Source: Pezizomycotina sp. ARF18 (Eukaryota; Ascomycota). From it: a stretch of DNA of 64,000 nt. Below the pieces are notes generated by a model that did no database searches, had not been told where the DNA came from, and saw only the letters and a program-made list of their open reading frames with translations. Positions 36,591 to 49,329 of this stretch are shown here, one piece after another. Position numbers and translations under genes: made by a program. Each line of letters begins with the position of its first letter. Positions within the stretch are counted from its first letter, which is position 1. The DNA is taken from contig AZLU01000073.1 in assembly GCA_002224055.1 (NCBI GenBank), forward strand, positions 80,260 through 144,259. The letters are read 5' to 3'.

Positions 36591-36593
36591 AAG

Positions 36594-38156
36594 ATGGACA
36601 CACTGACCATATCCCGTACCCTCTCCGCTCATGCTCAAGCAGTGCAGTCCATTGCGCCAGCACCTCCTCCCATAATTGCAACCAAACCTGCCGCTCTCTG
36701 TCTAACCGTAAATCCTTCCTTGTCTCTACCCTCCTCGTTACTTCAAACTTCATCCAAATAACATCCTTCTCCTGCGTCTTCGGCAGCACCTTTGCCATAT
36801 CTCGTGCCCTTGGCATTGCTTCCCTCGCCCAATCCGTATGGATAGTATCCTCTTATCCTCTCACACAAGGAGCTATCGTAACGGTGTCTGGGCGCATGGG
36901 TCCCGTTTTGTCACAAGAACACGCTCGTCGCCGGCGGTATTATCTGGACGCTGTTCACTTTGCAAACGCGCTTTGTAAATCACCTATTGCCTTTGCTGTA
37001 TGCCGTGCTTTAACCGGAATAGGCGGTGGATTGTTGGTTCCCAATGCTGTTGCGATAATAGGGATAAATTTCCCGCCCGGAAAAGCTCGTAATCTTAGTT
37101 TAGGCTTTTTCGGTGCTGGTGCGCCGGTCGGTGGCTGGCTGGGATACGTGATCGCGGGAATATTCACGCGGTTTACGCCGTGGAAATGGATGTTCGTATT
37201 CTTAGGGTTTTTAGGCGTCGTTCAATTTTCCTTGTATGGTGGGCTGTCCCTAAGGAGGAGTACGTTTACTTGGACCAAGAGAAAGAAAGGATGGACTGGC
37301 TGGCGCCGCGCTGGGCTTCGTAGCGCTCATGATGTTTAGCTTTGTGTGGATGTAAGCCTCCAAAAGTTCTCTACCTCATATGACCAATTTCACCCAGAAG
37401 ATCGCGATGCTAATCAGTATGTTCTCAACAGACAAGCGCCGCTCGTTACCTGGAGTCAGCCTTACATTCCGGCCATGTTAGGAGTATCCATTCTCTTCTT
37501 CACCGTCCTTGCCTACCACTCCCACCGGACTCCAAACCCATTCTTTCCAATGCACATCTGGCCTCTTCTACTTTCTCCGCCGTTATCTTAGTCTCACTTT
37601 TCAGCTTCATGTCTTTCGCATCGCCTGTGGTACCTGACCGCGTGCTTCAGCTCATACGCCACTTCACGGTCCTAAAATACTCCCTCGCATTCCTCCCCGG
37701 TCTCGTCTGCGGTATCTCTACCGCCCTGCTCTCCTCCTACCTCATCCGACGTGTTTCACCACAGTGGTTGCTCGCATTTGGTAGCATGGGACGTTAGCAG
37801 CGAGCATTCTTCTAGCAATTATGCCAATACAACAGAACTACTGGTTCTCATCATTCTGGAGCGTTGTGTTGATGTGCTTGTGCCCTGATCTCATCTTACA
37901 GCAGCGCAGATCATCGCTTGCAACAGCGTCCAGAGCACGAACAAGGGCTTGCGGTAGCTTGGTCGCTGCGCTACAGCTCTATGGACAAGTATTGGTTGGG
38001 CTTTGCTGGAACAGTAGAGTTTACGTGGGAAGCGGATCGTCTAGTCTTCAGATTGGTGGTAGTGACATTCAAGGTACTGTCAAAGGTTATAGAGCAGCTC
38101 TATGGTTTGGCGCTGCCTTAGCCGCGATTGCCATCTTGATTGATTTGTATTTGTGA
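36594..38156 (+). CDS. MFS transporter (drug:H+ antiporter, DHA2/14-TMS type), frameshifted
   Basis: The ATG at 36594 gives a hydrophilic N-terminus. After a shift, RSLSNRKSFLVSTLLVTSNF leads into TM1 (about 36690-36740). Then come SSYPLTQGAIVTVSGRMG (about 36852), IIWTLFTLQTRF in the shifted frame (about 36938-36975), and motif C-like GIGGGLLVPNAVAIIGINFP (about 37018-37075). RNLSLGFFGAGAPVGGWLGY (about 37090-37146), PWKWMFVFLGFLGVVQFSLY (about 37180-37235), LVTWSQPYIPAMLGVSILFF, LAFLPGLVCGISTALLSSYL (about 37685-37745), QIIACNSVQ (about 37910) and GYRAALWFGAALAAIAILID (about 38080-38145) follow. An intron is likely near 37350-37400. At least six single-base shifts occur. By family it would be a proton-coupled efflux pump; the substrate is unknown and there is no biosynthetic cluster next to it. 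Confidence 0.78.
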
Positions 38157-38159
38157 GGA

Positions 38160-39300
38160 TGGATAAAGACGAGAGCGAAGGCTGGGCAGACGAGAAGAAA
38201 GCTTGTCTAGAGTAAACGAGGAGAGCTGCTCTGTGTGATGTTAGCGCCGTTGGTTTAATTTGCGTCATATCCATGAGATATGCGTTATCTTGCATCGTAG
38301 TTTGAAGTGTCTCATCAAGGCCGTTACATTACGAGATCACTTTGGAAGAAATATTTTGTATATTTCAGGAACCTTTGAGATCTCAGCGTTGTACACGAAT
38401 CTGAATATTGATGCCAAGCCGTGCTGTCAATACGATGGATCTGAAGAATATTCCCTAGTACCCCTAGTGAGCTATTATGTACGGCGGCGAGTTTGGTTGC
38501 ATAAAGAAATCTCTCACTGGAGCTGGTCAATACTAAACCTGTGAAGATCAGGACTCAAGGCAGTTGTAGAAAAGGTAACCACAAAAACAACTTTAATGTG
38601 GTAGCACGACACATACTAAAGTGACTCAGCCTAGCCCTGCACTACGTTGCCAAAGCGGCTTGGACAACTTGCGAAATTTCTATATTGCCGATAGTTGCTT
38701 GTCATGTAACGCGAAAGATTTGCCTCTGGTATGTCTTGGAGTGCGCTAGAATGAAGATATGGCCATCAGTCCCGGGGCGTCTCGCGATTATCCAGCAAAG
38801 AAATACAAATCGCTATTCAGTCGAGGTGTTGAAGCAGTAACCTTGAGTTGTTAAACCCTATCGAGACAAACCTTGATCTGTAACATCAAGTTGACTGTTG
38901 TTATAAGTGTATCAGTAAACTCCGCGAAAGACAAATTGGAATTACAGCACACAACCGTAGGTTTTTGCAACAAATGCGGCAACAGCCGCTAGAGTAACCG
39001 TGTAATTACAGTCAAAATATGCAACTCAAGGTAATTATTCTGGATACTTTCTACAGTCACACCATCCAGAAAAACTGCGAATTACTAGTTGAATTCCGAG
39101 GCAAACTTGCAAACTTGCAAACTTGCAAACTCTCATGAAACTTCGAGCTCCCAACCTCGACTCGTGCAACCTTCCAAAACGTTTTCACTTTCAGCGAGTG
39201 AAAATAACATCGATACTCGAGCTATTCACACTTTTCCGCAAGCAATAGGTAGAACATACGAATCGACGTCAACAAACTTGAAGATCTTACTAAACATCAT
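38160..39300. other. Intergenic before the retroelement
   Basis: No supported gene; open frames at 38260-38544 (plus) and 38324-38530 (minus) overlap antiparallel and have no motif. Confidence 0.5.
39101..39131. repeat. Tandem octamer GCAAACTT, about 3.9 copies
   Basis: Three perfect head-to-tail copies of GCAAACTT and a partial fourth, about 170 bases left of the copia insertion. Confidence 0.9.
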
Positions 39301-39301
39301 T
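39297..39301. repeat. Target-site duplication TCATT, left copy
   Basis: TCATT directly precedes the left LTR. The same five bases follow the right LTR at 44355-44359. Five bases is the usual Ty1/copia duplication length. Confidence 0.9.
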
Positions 39302-39543
39302 TGTAGGATGAAGATCAAAATTGTCAATTGCATGAAGAATAAAACTATCTATCGAGGGCAGTATCCTGCCGTTTATATACAAAAGGAATTCCATATAAAA
39401 CGAATCTTCACGATGTTAATATCCTCGCATCAATACATACCGTTCATTATAGAGCTCGGCCGAGGTCGGTCGATATATAGCGCTACGGGCAATTCTCGAT
39501 ATATTCGTATCGTTTAATGTTCCTTTACTACTTATATCTAATA
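39302..39543 (-). repeat. Copia LTR, left copy (3' LTR of the minus-strand element)
   Basis: A 242 bp direct repeat of 44115-44354, starting TGTAGGATGAAG and ending CTACTTATATCTAATA (the CA end mutated to TA). Differences from the other copy are mostly C/T and G/A transitions, with a few single-base length differences. It contains ATCGAGGGCAGTATCCTGCC. Confidence 0.9.
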
Positions 39544-42500
39544 GCCTCCCTTACCCGCTACGGGCCGAGGCCTCCCTATTCTTTACGATCTGGGATAGGG
39601 CGTACTCTTAGCGCCTACCTTAGTTTAACGAATGCCGGTAAAGCTAGCAGTTTAGTAAATATATGGCGACGTTATCGGCTAATATGACGCGCGCTAGCGC
39701 GATCTTATAATCTTAATTTTCTTCCTAATAAAATAATATTTAATATCGATGTACTTAGTTCGTTTATTAACGTTGTAAGCCGCGTTTATAGCTAGGTAGT
39801 AGGCGCCTATATTATTAATTTTTAATTTAACGGGAATTATCTTCTCGTTGCTAGTAGCCCCGGTCTATTAGTTTATAAGTAGACTCGATCGGAGTATTTT
39901 CTAAGCTATACTATCTTCTAAGTCGCGGCGCTAAGTACCGTATATTCTACCTCCGTTATTAAAATAGCGACGGTAATTTATTTACGAGATATAAACGATA
40001 CTACTCTTCCGTATATTATAAAGGCGTAGCTACTAACTGAGTGCGATCTTTAGCTCGAGCGAAGTTACTATCTATATATCTCTAAGGCTATATCTCTCTA
40101 TTAATACTACTCGGGCTAAAGCGTAGGCTATATTTACGCGTCCTCTGTAGATAGCGTAGTAATCGCTATATCGTGGTATATTATAAGTCCTTAGGTAGGT
40201 AGTAAAGGTAGCTAATTCTAACTAAGCGAAGGCTGTTCTAGGCGCGTCTAAACCGTTAGATACTAAGTTCTTCTAAGTTTACTACGATAGTCCTCTAGTC
40301 TAAACGATTTAATTCTCCTCGGGACGGCGTAGCGCGGGATATAAACTATTAGTATCGCCGCGACTACGTAGTTCTATATACTATAACGTTAAAGTAATCT
40401 ATCGATATACGCCTCCTACGATAAGTATATCGTCCTTTTATGGCGATTTCTCTTAATTTAAGCTCCTAAGAAGTATATCGCGTCGTTAAATTATTTAATA
40501 TTAAGTCGTTTAAGTAGCTTTTCTTTAATCTATTAGCTAGTTTATTATATATAATAATAAGTAGTTATCGATAATACGAGAATATATATTAACGCCTCCC
40601 GTATCGATATCTCTTAAGCCGTAGTATATACCCGTGTTATAGGGTAATTAATATAATCCTATACTAGTTAGTATTTTATAAAGTTTACTATTTTAGATTA
40701 ATAGCGAGATACGTAGCTATATATTAATTTAGTAAAATGAGTAATATACTACGCCTTTGTGCGTTAGTTCGTTAAGAATCGTTCTATATTAGTATATACT
40801 TTTTAGATGTAAGTATATTTATTTGTTGATTAGGCGCTAGATCTTTTTTAAAAAATATAAAGGAATATCTCTATATCGTACCTTAAGATTTAACGCGGCG
40901 GCTACCGCTAAAATAGCGTAGGCTATAGAGAATTTAACGATTGGTAATATATATCGTCGTTTATTAATCCTATAGATAGCTTAAACTACTAGTCTTATCT
41001 TATAGTAAACGATCTATTCTAAACGTTTTGTTTATGGCGAAGTATCTACTTTAGCGGTAGAGACGCTACTACTTAATTTTTTTTATATTTATAAATTGGT
41101 TTCTATACGCCGTACTTTTTTAGTAAGAGTAGTTCTTTCTTTATTACTACCTATTATTCTACTTTTTCTAGCGATTATATTACCTAAGCGTAGGTAATGG
41201 TATTTAAATCTCTAATATTTATATATAATAAGGCTACCGCGTTAGTAGAAGTTAAAGAGCTACTCTAAGCGGCGAGCGTAGAATCGTCGTGTTTGATCTA
41301 TTACGGTAGATTTAATCTGGCGGCTATTATAAAATAAAAGGTTTATAATATTTTATGTAAGTTAGATTATATACTTTAACTATCTTACTATTACCTTTAA
41401 ATCTATATATTTTCTTTTTATACTCTTATAGCGAGTTATTAGTAGGATAATAATTCTTTATCTATATAATTAGTATTGAACGGGTATAGTTTACTAATAT
41501 CTAGTTTATAGCCTTAATACGTTTGTAAAGCGTCTTACCGCGAAGTACCTTTATAGGTAATATGTTTTTAGTTATAAATATATCGGGCGGCTTCTCCCTA
41601 TAGATAAAGCGGTAGATCTATATTATAAAGCGCCGCGCGCGCCTTATTTATAATAGTTAGTAAAAAGCGTTCTATTACTCATTTTAGCTAAATTGTTTAG
41701 CGCGTACCGCTACTACTTAATACCGTACGAGGCTAGTATATTCTTAAATTTATTATCGTTTAACTCGCTATATTTACCGCCGCTATTATAATAATAACGA
41801 GAATAGGTATAATGATATTAAATCGTGGCCTCTCGAGTAAAGCGCTTTGCGGCGTATTTAGTAATTTGTATCTTAATCTATTTATTTATTATCTATTAAT
41901 TATCTTCTTATTACTATATAGAAGTATCTAGCTATATTAAGTCGTATCGTTAACTATATTATTAAATTTACTACTATTTTTTAAACTCTACTATTTACGG
42001 GGCGCTATCTATATATCTATGTAAATCTTTTGTAGAGGCGCGGTTTCTCGAGTCGTTAGCGCTCGGGCGCCTAACGGTATATACTTGCCTATTATATATG
42101 CTTATAGGGACGTTAAATATACGTACTCTCTGTATAGTTATACCTAGATCTTATAATAAATGATAAAGATTGATTTTATTTAAATAGCTAAGCGCCTAGT
42201 ACTATTTCTATGCTGTTCGCTCTATTTTTATGATGAGCGCCTATTCGCTATATATCGAGCTAGTTTGTAGTAATTCGTTACTATTCTATATAGCTATTAG
42301 GAATATCCTTCCCTACTTAAGCGTTTAAAGAGCGATTTTACCCGTTTATGGTATTAAAACGTTAGTACGTCTTAATTAGAGAGATTAAACGTTAGTCCCC
42401 GTTTAACTAACTACGCTACTAATAGTAGCTTAGCTTATTTAAATTCTTTATAATAATAGACGCCGGTTATTGTGACGACTCGGCGTTTACTATTAATATT

Positions 42501-44114
42501 ACTTTAAGGCGTATATTTCCGATATAAGTAGTTAGAACGACGTAATTGTCTCCTATATATACGCGGCGAGGTAGTTCGAGCTATACCGGCTCCGCGAGAT
42601 TTTCTTATTATTTTATAATATAATTATTATTTACGCTATTAGCGTACTACTAACCGTTATTTAAGCTAGTACGGTACGCCTTATACTATTCTAAAGTATA
42701 TTATTTCGCTTATATTCTACGGCTATCTATATTTAGTTTTATCTTCTTATAGTTTACGGCTAAGGTAGCGCCTTCTAGCTTTATAGATAGGCGTAGCGGT
42801 TAGCGGCGGGCTAGCGCGGAAGGAGTCTATCTCGTTCTTTTAGCGTTATTAAATAATATTATTAGCCGGCGCTATCTCTATAATTAAACTAGGTCTAAAA
42901 TCCTTCTTTATTACTAGCGTTAATTATAAGATTAAACGCTTATAGGTAGTAGTACTATATATAGCTATATTCTCTATATATATAGTACTATACTTTCTAT
43001 ATCGATACGCTTCGCGGTAGCGCGCCTACTAGCTACTATAGTTACTAAATCTTCTGTAGCTATAACCTCTTTTAGAGGGCGTCCGTACTATCTCGATATA
43101 TTCTACTTCTTTTTACTACTATCGGTATTATATTATTACTAGTATCTTATTACTGGCGCCTATTCTTATTACTATATAGGCTATATTATTACTCTATTTT
43201 TCTTTTTAGCGCGGTTTATATCGGCGCTAGATTTATTATATATAAGCTTCTATACTTCTAATATACTTCTTCTTAGCTTAGTAGGCTTATTACTTACTCG
43301 AGATTTATCGTAACGTCTTCTACTACTATTAGTAACGTAATAGAGATAATACGGTATTATACGACTTAGGTAATCCTTTTAAGATATTCTCGATAAGCTA
43401 ATTATCGTAGAGTCTTAAGTCGAGAGCCTTTAGTTTTACCTACTATCTTTTACGCGGTTAATATACGTATATATAGTATCGTCGTCTTTCTAATATATAT
43501 TTATTAGTTAAAGTTTTAATATTTACCGATTCGCCTCGTTATTTATGAAGTTTGTAGATTTAAGGGCTATTTAAATGGCCTATACCTTTCATTTATTAGT
43601 ATTAAAGTAATAAATCTACTCGATTCTTACCGTAGAAGTAATAAGTACTATTACCGTATCGTAATAAGATTATTCGTCTTTACTAAGCTTCTTATCCGGG
43701 GTCTTAGATTTTACGATAGTATCGGCGAGCTTTAATATACGTAGTTCTATAAGTATGCGCCTCTCTTAGAGTAGCTAGTCGCTACTCTATTTAAGTAGCG
43801 GGATAGAATTAGCGAATCGCTTATTATACGATATTAGATGGCTCGGGTATACTCGGCGCTATATAGTAGGTATCTTCTATTAGGGTCGGCGGGCGTAATA
43901 TTAGGATTATTTACTCTACTATAGCCGAGCGTGCTCATAATACCTCGCGACGGCGCGACGGGCGGTGAGATATAGGATAAAGTTATTTCTTTAAGAACGT
44001 ACTACGTTACGAGCTTCGCGACGTTGCTATCTAAGATCTAGATTATCGTTTCGAGATGGCGCGGGATATAGCTATTACTTTTTTTTTTTTTTTTGTGATG
44101 TAGTTATACTACTA

Positions 44115-44354
44115 TATAGGATAAGATTAAAATTGTTAATTGTATAAAAAATAAAACTATTTATCGAGGGCAGTATCCTGCCGTTTATATACAAAAGGAA
44201 TTTTATATAAAACGAATCTTCACGATGTTAATATCCTCGTATCGATGTATGCCGTTTATTATAGAGCTCGGCCGAGGTCGTCGATACATAGCGCTGCGGG
44301 TAATTCTCGATGTATTCGTGTCGTTTGATGTTCCTTTACTACTTACATCCAACA
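44115..44354 (-). repeat. Copia LTR, right copy (5' LTR of the minus-strand element)
   Basis: A 240 bp copy ending in the intact CTACTTACATCCAACA, while its left end TATAGG has lost the terminal TG by transition. Because it keeps the unmutated right end, comparing the two LTRs polarises the RIP changes. Confidence 0.9.
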
Positions 44355-44359
44355 TCATT
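44355..44359. repeat. Target-site duplication TCATT, right copy
   Basis: Identical to 39297-39301. Confidence 0.9.
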
Positions 44360-44557
44360 CACAATTCCTCTTACTTCATATCCAAGTCATACATAGCTTT
44401 AGAAGGCTTCAAATCAAACAACACTTTCTCCAGCAGTACTAGCGATTAGAAAACGCATAAAAGTTTGAATCCGGGTTCCCCTAACGCGGTTATAGCTTGG
44501 TTCGGCCCTGAAGCAACCCTTACTTTACAGTTGCCATAACCAGAGCATCTTCAAAAT

Positions 44558-46699
44558 ATGGCGTCACAGTCGGGCTCACGACCTCGCTCAAACTCCGGAA
44601 GGGACAAAAATAAAGCACGAGGACAGCGAGAGATCACTTGGCGGCGCGGATGCGGATACCCTAATGGAGAACCTGTCTCGATTGAAAATCGGGTCGAGGA
44701 GTGAAGGCAAGGCTTACTATCTAGTTGTCTGTGGCGGCGACGAATCCGGAAACGGGTTTATATTCCGACTTCATGGGGTATTGCATGGCACTCAAAGAAC
44801 ACGGGGGTTGGCGGCGATTTCTTGAAGCTGCTTCCCCTTACTGGAGCACTTTGTATTGCCTGAAGAACTCGAAATTCATAGACACAGTAAAGTTCGGAAG
44901 ACAGGACCAGACAAATCCAAATGCATCTACTCCTACTCTAGAATCCAATACATCAACCGAGATCTTTGGTTCACGGAAGTAGCACCGAGCGACATGTTGA
45001 ACAGAGTCAAAAAACTGGATCACTGAAAACGCAGAAAAAGCTCATGAAGGTGATTCGTTAATAATCCTGAGGCTACGGTGGCTTGACAAGGGAGTTCACC
45101 TTGGGAAAGACTGGCTTCATAACGAGTATCGTAAGCTCCTCGAAGGGTTTAAAAGCGGTGTACAAGTAAACTCGATCCTTTGGGTTCTGTTACTCGGGCC
45201 GGTTCGCCGACGCTATAAAGTCATCACGACACTCAATAGGTCGCACTGGCCGCGTCAACGAAAATCGCATTTCTGCCAGTAGAAGCGTAAGCAATAGGAC
45301 AGGAACAGTAGATTTCTGCTAGGTATAGTGCAATCCCTAGCAAAAATGAATCTTCCCACGGTTAAAAGGAAGCCGACCCCTCTATCGACCGCTGAGCACG
45401 AATCTTTCCTCCGTAATGAATTGACACGGAATATAACTCCGGTGGCAAATTGGACACTCTCACTGTTCATTACTCCGAGCCTGTTACTGGCCTAACGGCA
45501 GTTGAAGATCTAATCTTCCGCAATAGCATAGACGTCAATTATATCCTAGAATAACGGCGCGCAGGAGACGTATCGAATGCCACCCAAGAAACTATAATTC
45601 GCGACACAACGGGGCCTCTCGTTGACCCTAACATGCAAGGGGCTTGCCTTCGCGGCACAACAGGTCGTCGATAGTGAGCTTGCTAAATGCGATATTGATG
45701 GGTGCGACCTTAAAGCTGAGATCGGTGTCCTTCATAACACTTACAACAAGCACCACAGTGGAGGGACATGCTCCGTCTCCTGTATTACCGTGCCCGCCGC
45801 CAGTCAGCAATCTGGGACGTTTTTGAACTACTGGTACAAAGGGTTTCTTGGCTTATTCGTGCTTGACGGATACGGTGGATCTCGGAACATAGACTACGGA
45901 AACACTGAAAGTCAGTGTCCTCCTTTCGTTCTTTTCGTTTATTTTGGAAGACGAGGACAAGGCGTACGAGATGAAATCCTCTGACGAGCTGTGGGTGAGC
46001 CAAGATGTTGATTGGTAAAGATATCTCACTGAAGTTGAGCATAGTGTAATAAAGGCGATCAACTTATTGCTAATATACGTCACTTGGGGACAGGCTCGCT
46101 ACAATGATAGTTCGATGCGGCGCAGAGCTGCCCAGGCTCCTGGATACGATTTTAGCCTCGGAAATTCCTTGGAAGCCTCACAGACGCTTTCGACGAATTC
46201 CTTCCAAGGAAGGTATGACCGAGATTGAGCAAAACCCTCTGGAAAGGATTCTCACCCGAATGACGACAATTCTAAACACCGCAACAACATTTTGGGTTCT
46301 GGTTGCCGCACGGCGTGCCCAGCGAACCAAAAGCATTCGCAAAGGGCGGTCGCGAAAGCCAACAGCGTTTCATAAGATGAGGAAGCTTTCCGTTTAGTGG
46401 AAGGATTAAAGCCGAGGAACTGCTGCTGGAGGCCGAGCAGATAGTGTATTACGATCAACACCCGGAAAGGCTTCCAGGCGCGGGAAATGATTTTACTCCG
46501 GATACCAAATGATACCCCTGTAGACGCAAAACTGAGAGCAATTTTGCATAGAGACTCGGAGCTATTCATAGAAAGAAGAATTGCATATGAATGTGGTTTA
46601 AGATATTACGAGCCATTTCCTTGCTCGTTCGGACATGGCCCTTCAAGGAACCATCCTATAGTCTACTTTGCGCCACCCATAAAACTTACCCATAACTAA
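44558..46699 (+). CDS. Caspase-fold (clan CD cysteine peptidase-like) protein, frameshifted
   Basis: Start ATG 44558 (MASQSGSRPRSNSGRDK). Joined across frames, it reads LMENLSRLKIGSRSEGKAYY then LVVCGGDESGNGF (about 44690-44760), GGDFLKLLPLTGALYCLKN (about 44810-44870), WITENAEKAHEGDSLII (about 45015-45065), then LEAHGG if two lost bases are allowed (about 45066-45082), GVHLGKDWLHNEYRKLLEGF (about 45090-45150) and SGVQVNSIL followed by GFCYSGRFADAIKSSR (45182-45229). The HG and CYSG dyad after beta strands, with Cys at 45188-45190, is the clan CD (caspase/C13-like) arrangement. Downstream AEHESFLRNELTRNITP (about 45395-45445), SEPVTGLTAVEDLIFRNSID (about 45475-45535) and KLRAILHRDSELFIERR (about 46515-46575) lack known domains. 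Intracellular protease-like protein; substrate unknown. Confidence 0.5.
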
Positions 46700-47300
46700 G
46701 TTGTGGCAGCGTCGAACGGACAGTTCCGTGTCTTACATGTTTTTTATTAGTAGCACCTGATTGATACGCAGAAAAATCACCCTAAAAAGTTTCATTTACA
46801 ATTTGAGGATTTCCATTGGTCTGCATGCATTTTCAATAAGAGGCGTGCGTTATGTCAATTAGTTTCTAGCCGTGATTCTATCCTGAACTCTCGGGTATCT
46901 GCGTGAACCTTCTTGACCGTGTCTATAAACCTCCATCTTGAACGTCAACGGTCGGGGGTGCGTCGTATACCTCGAGTTATACCAGGCTTTGTGATTTCTT
47001 ACACCGTTTGAGAGCGGGTTCTGCAAGAAATGATGGGCTTCTTTCTCCTCATGTCTTTTTTTATTGTTATTCAACCTGCACTAGCTCTACCAGTTTCAAG
47101 TGTATGATCTCAATTCTATGCCAGCTGCCATTTTAAGATACATTGTTTGTAGATCTAACCCTCTGGAGACGGGACCTCTGGTTAGTTAGCCTAATTGATA
47201 TACGAAGTTCGCTTTAATATAATGTAGCTATTTAGAGTCAAATCCGGCTATCTGCTTCCTAGCAGCGCTCGCCGGATCCAAAAGTAAGCATACGCATCAG
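46700..47300. other. Intergenic, no gene seen
   Basis: Short frames only. This separates the plus-strand caspase-like gene from the minus-strand BTB array. Confidence 0.5.
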
Positions 47301-47309
47301 TATTTCTCA

Positions 47310-48490
47310 TCTCGGCCGTATTGCTGAGCCTTTCCAGTCCGCCCTGCATATCCATCTGAACAGCTCCGCGGCTTCACGATATCTCTGGACCTGATACCTC
47401 ATACTGCACGACGTTGAACCCTTAATCTGCGCCGCAGTAACGCCATCGATATCAAACCCGGATCTGGCCACGCTCCCTCCAGCCGCGTCATCCGTGCTTC
47501 CGATACCCGAACCGGTCGGCAAACGGAGGCGTAGGTCTGTCATGTAGATGAAGCGGTGCCACAATCCCCGGTGGACAAGTGAGTGCTTTCCGCAGGAATA
47601 TTTTACCTTGGCGATATTATAGCCGCCTTTCCTGTATTAGTACTCTTCGAGGTACTGCCTCCTGACGAAGGGGTGCGCTACCTTGGCGAACTGAGCAGAA
47701 AGCTCACCCGTTCCCTTGCGGAGTTTCTCTATTATTTTTATGGTTGTATTAGTTCGGAGACGATGTTAATAAGAAAGGATATTAACTAACCTAAAACCGT
47801 TTCCGGAACTCTCTGGTGAACTGTAACCAGGCGGGTCGGGACGTAAGCACCGATCATCCCTGGCGACATACATCTCCACCTGCCAGTCTCGCCGTCGGCC
47901 GCCCGCTTCACACCGTCTCCAGCATAATCCTCTTTGTAACCAGCTTCGAAAACCAACCCACCTTAAACACGTACGCCACCAACAACCACATTCCCAATCC
48001 TTCAAAATTACTCCTATCGAACGACTCGTCTTCCACTTCTCTCTGTCCTACTCACCAGATATCAACCTGCGACGACAGCACCCCCGCGATATCGTATTCA
48101 TCTGCGAACATCGCCAGCTCGTGCAGGAAAAGTAAGTCTAGGTTCGGGAAGGACGCTTCGACTTGCTTGCGGTTGAAGTGCAGGAGGTACATGACAACGC
48201 TGACGATGTCGTTGCGCGCTTCACTTCGACGAAGTGCTTGCCGTCGTCCGTTATCGGTTGACAGAACGGAGAGTCGGCACGAACATCCTCTTGAACACGA
48301 GCGAAGCCAAAGATAGCGTCTTCGAGGAGACGGGAACGATAGAACCTCTGTTCTCTGATCTGGGTAGTTACTGCCGTCCTCGTTGCTATCCGTAGTAGAA
48401 GTGTCGCGACTCGGGGCGGTTCGCAGACTCGAAACATAACGTCCCGTCTGCATCGACGGTCTTTTTCTGTAGATCGTGGCACCGTGTATA
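47310..48490 (-). CDS. BTB/POZ-like protein 1 of a four-gene array, frameshifted
   Basis: On the minus strand the frame fragments give DADGTLCFESANRPES (about 48420-48460), EVLSFPVSSKTLSLASLVFK (about 48290-48350), RMFVPTL, DDGKHFVEV (about 48225-48250), then DIVSVVMYLLHFNRKQVEAS then FPNLDLLFLHELAMFADEYD (about 48090-48215) and SQVDIW. This is the BTB core: DG-x-VCF, TFxVS-type strand, SPVFxxMF, then the helix pair FLxELAxFADxYD. The C-terminal part (47310-48005) has lost more frame and its equivalent of the FLDAV motif is not clear. Around 380 residues if repaired. BTB domains dimerise and often bind cullin-3, but no partner domain is visible here. Confidence 0.65.
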
Positions 48491-48499
48491 ATGCTGAAC

Positions 48500-49320
48500 C
48501 TCTCTTACTTTTTCATCATACTGTAAACTTCGATCTCGTTTTTTCTGGATTAATACCCTTTGTTCGGTAGCCTTATATCTTTCAGGTTTGCAATAAGGAA
48601 AGGAAGAAGAATGAACTCAGGGCATCTCGATTGACCACGTAGAAGCAATCTATATGTATCCGCTAAATTGGTTGTAAACTACCTAAAGATTCTTTAAGCT
48701 TACAAAAAAAAAAAAAAAAAGGGTAGATAATGTAGAGTTGGTATGTTCAGCAGCTGTAATTCTAAAAGGCCAAAAAGCGGAAGAAGTTGCTACGATGTTG
48801 CTTCCCCAAGTCTACAAACTTGCATCAACGAACAATGACTCGCCGCGCTAGTCTCTGCACTGGCTTGTACGAAGTCTAACAGCCCTGCTATTAGGCTACT
48901 CTTAGTGTGTATCTGCGTTGGAAGACTATATATTTCTATTGGAAAAGCAACGAAATTCCATCGGAATTTCTTTCAGCTTCTGAAGAACTATTTCAAGTTG
49001 ATGCTTGCTAAGAGTAGATGAGAGGAAAAGTAACAACGAAAAAATTAAAGTAGGCTTCCATCGAAATAGACGAGCAAGTTCGAAAGAGAATTTAGAGAAA
49101 TCGAGGCAATAGTTTAATGCTATAACCTGCGGTGCTTCGTCCGTAGTAATAGTATTCGTAATATTGTTGCCGATATATTGCAGCTCCATGTAAATCTGTT
49201 CCCTACTACCCTGTCTCACCTGTAGCGATCGTCATCCAACTTAGCCCTTGAATCTCTTTCCTAGCAGCCAAGATGGGATTCAAGAACCCGTAAACCTCTC
49301 CTCATTCAAGTTCATGTACT
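48500..49320. other. Intergenic between BTB genes 1 and 2
   Basis: An A tract lies at about 48703-48720. The minus open frame 48926-49219 has no motif and no relation to the BTB paralogues that I can see. Confidence 0.45.
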
Positions 49321-49329
49321 TCGGCGTCT

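Larger units (their letters stand above)
39302..44354 (-). mobile_element. RIP-mutated Ty1/copia LTR retrotransposon
   Basis: A complete 5053 bp element flanked by TCATT duplications. The coding strand is minus: near the left end the translation gives TKYIDIKYYFIRK (39721-39759), the conserved end of copia RNase H with His changed to Tyr as C-to-T mutation would do. Further on is IFTKLLALPAFVKLR (about 39615-39660), the usual last motif of copia pol. The internal 4.6 kb is AT-rich and almost lacks CpA and TpG while keeping TpA and CpG. That is the mark of repeat-induced point mutation on both strands. Stops are dense in all frames, so the copy is dead. A poly-T/poly-A tract (about 44079-44096) sits just inside the right LTR, near the expected primer-binding region. 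Confidence 0.93.

Noticed and set aside
39302-44354. Copia element read on the plus strand
   Set aside because: RNase H and the pol end motif only appear on the minus strand at the left end, so the element is minus-oriented.
48700-48720. Poly-A tract as a retrotransposed gene tail
   Set aside because: No adjacent intronless gene copy or target duplication; similar homopolymers occur at 3280, 13075 and 44080.
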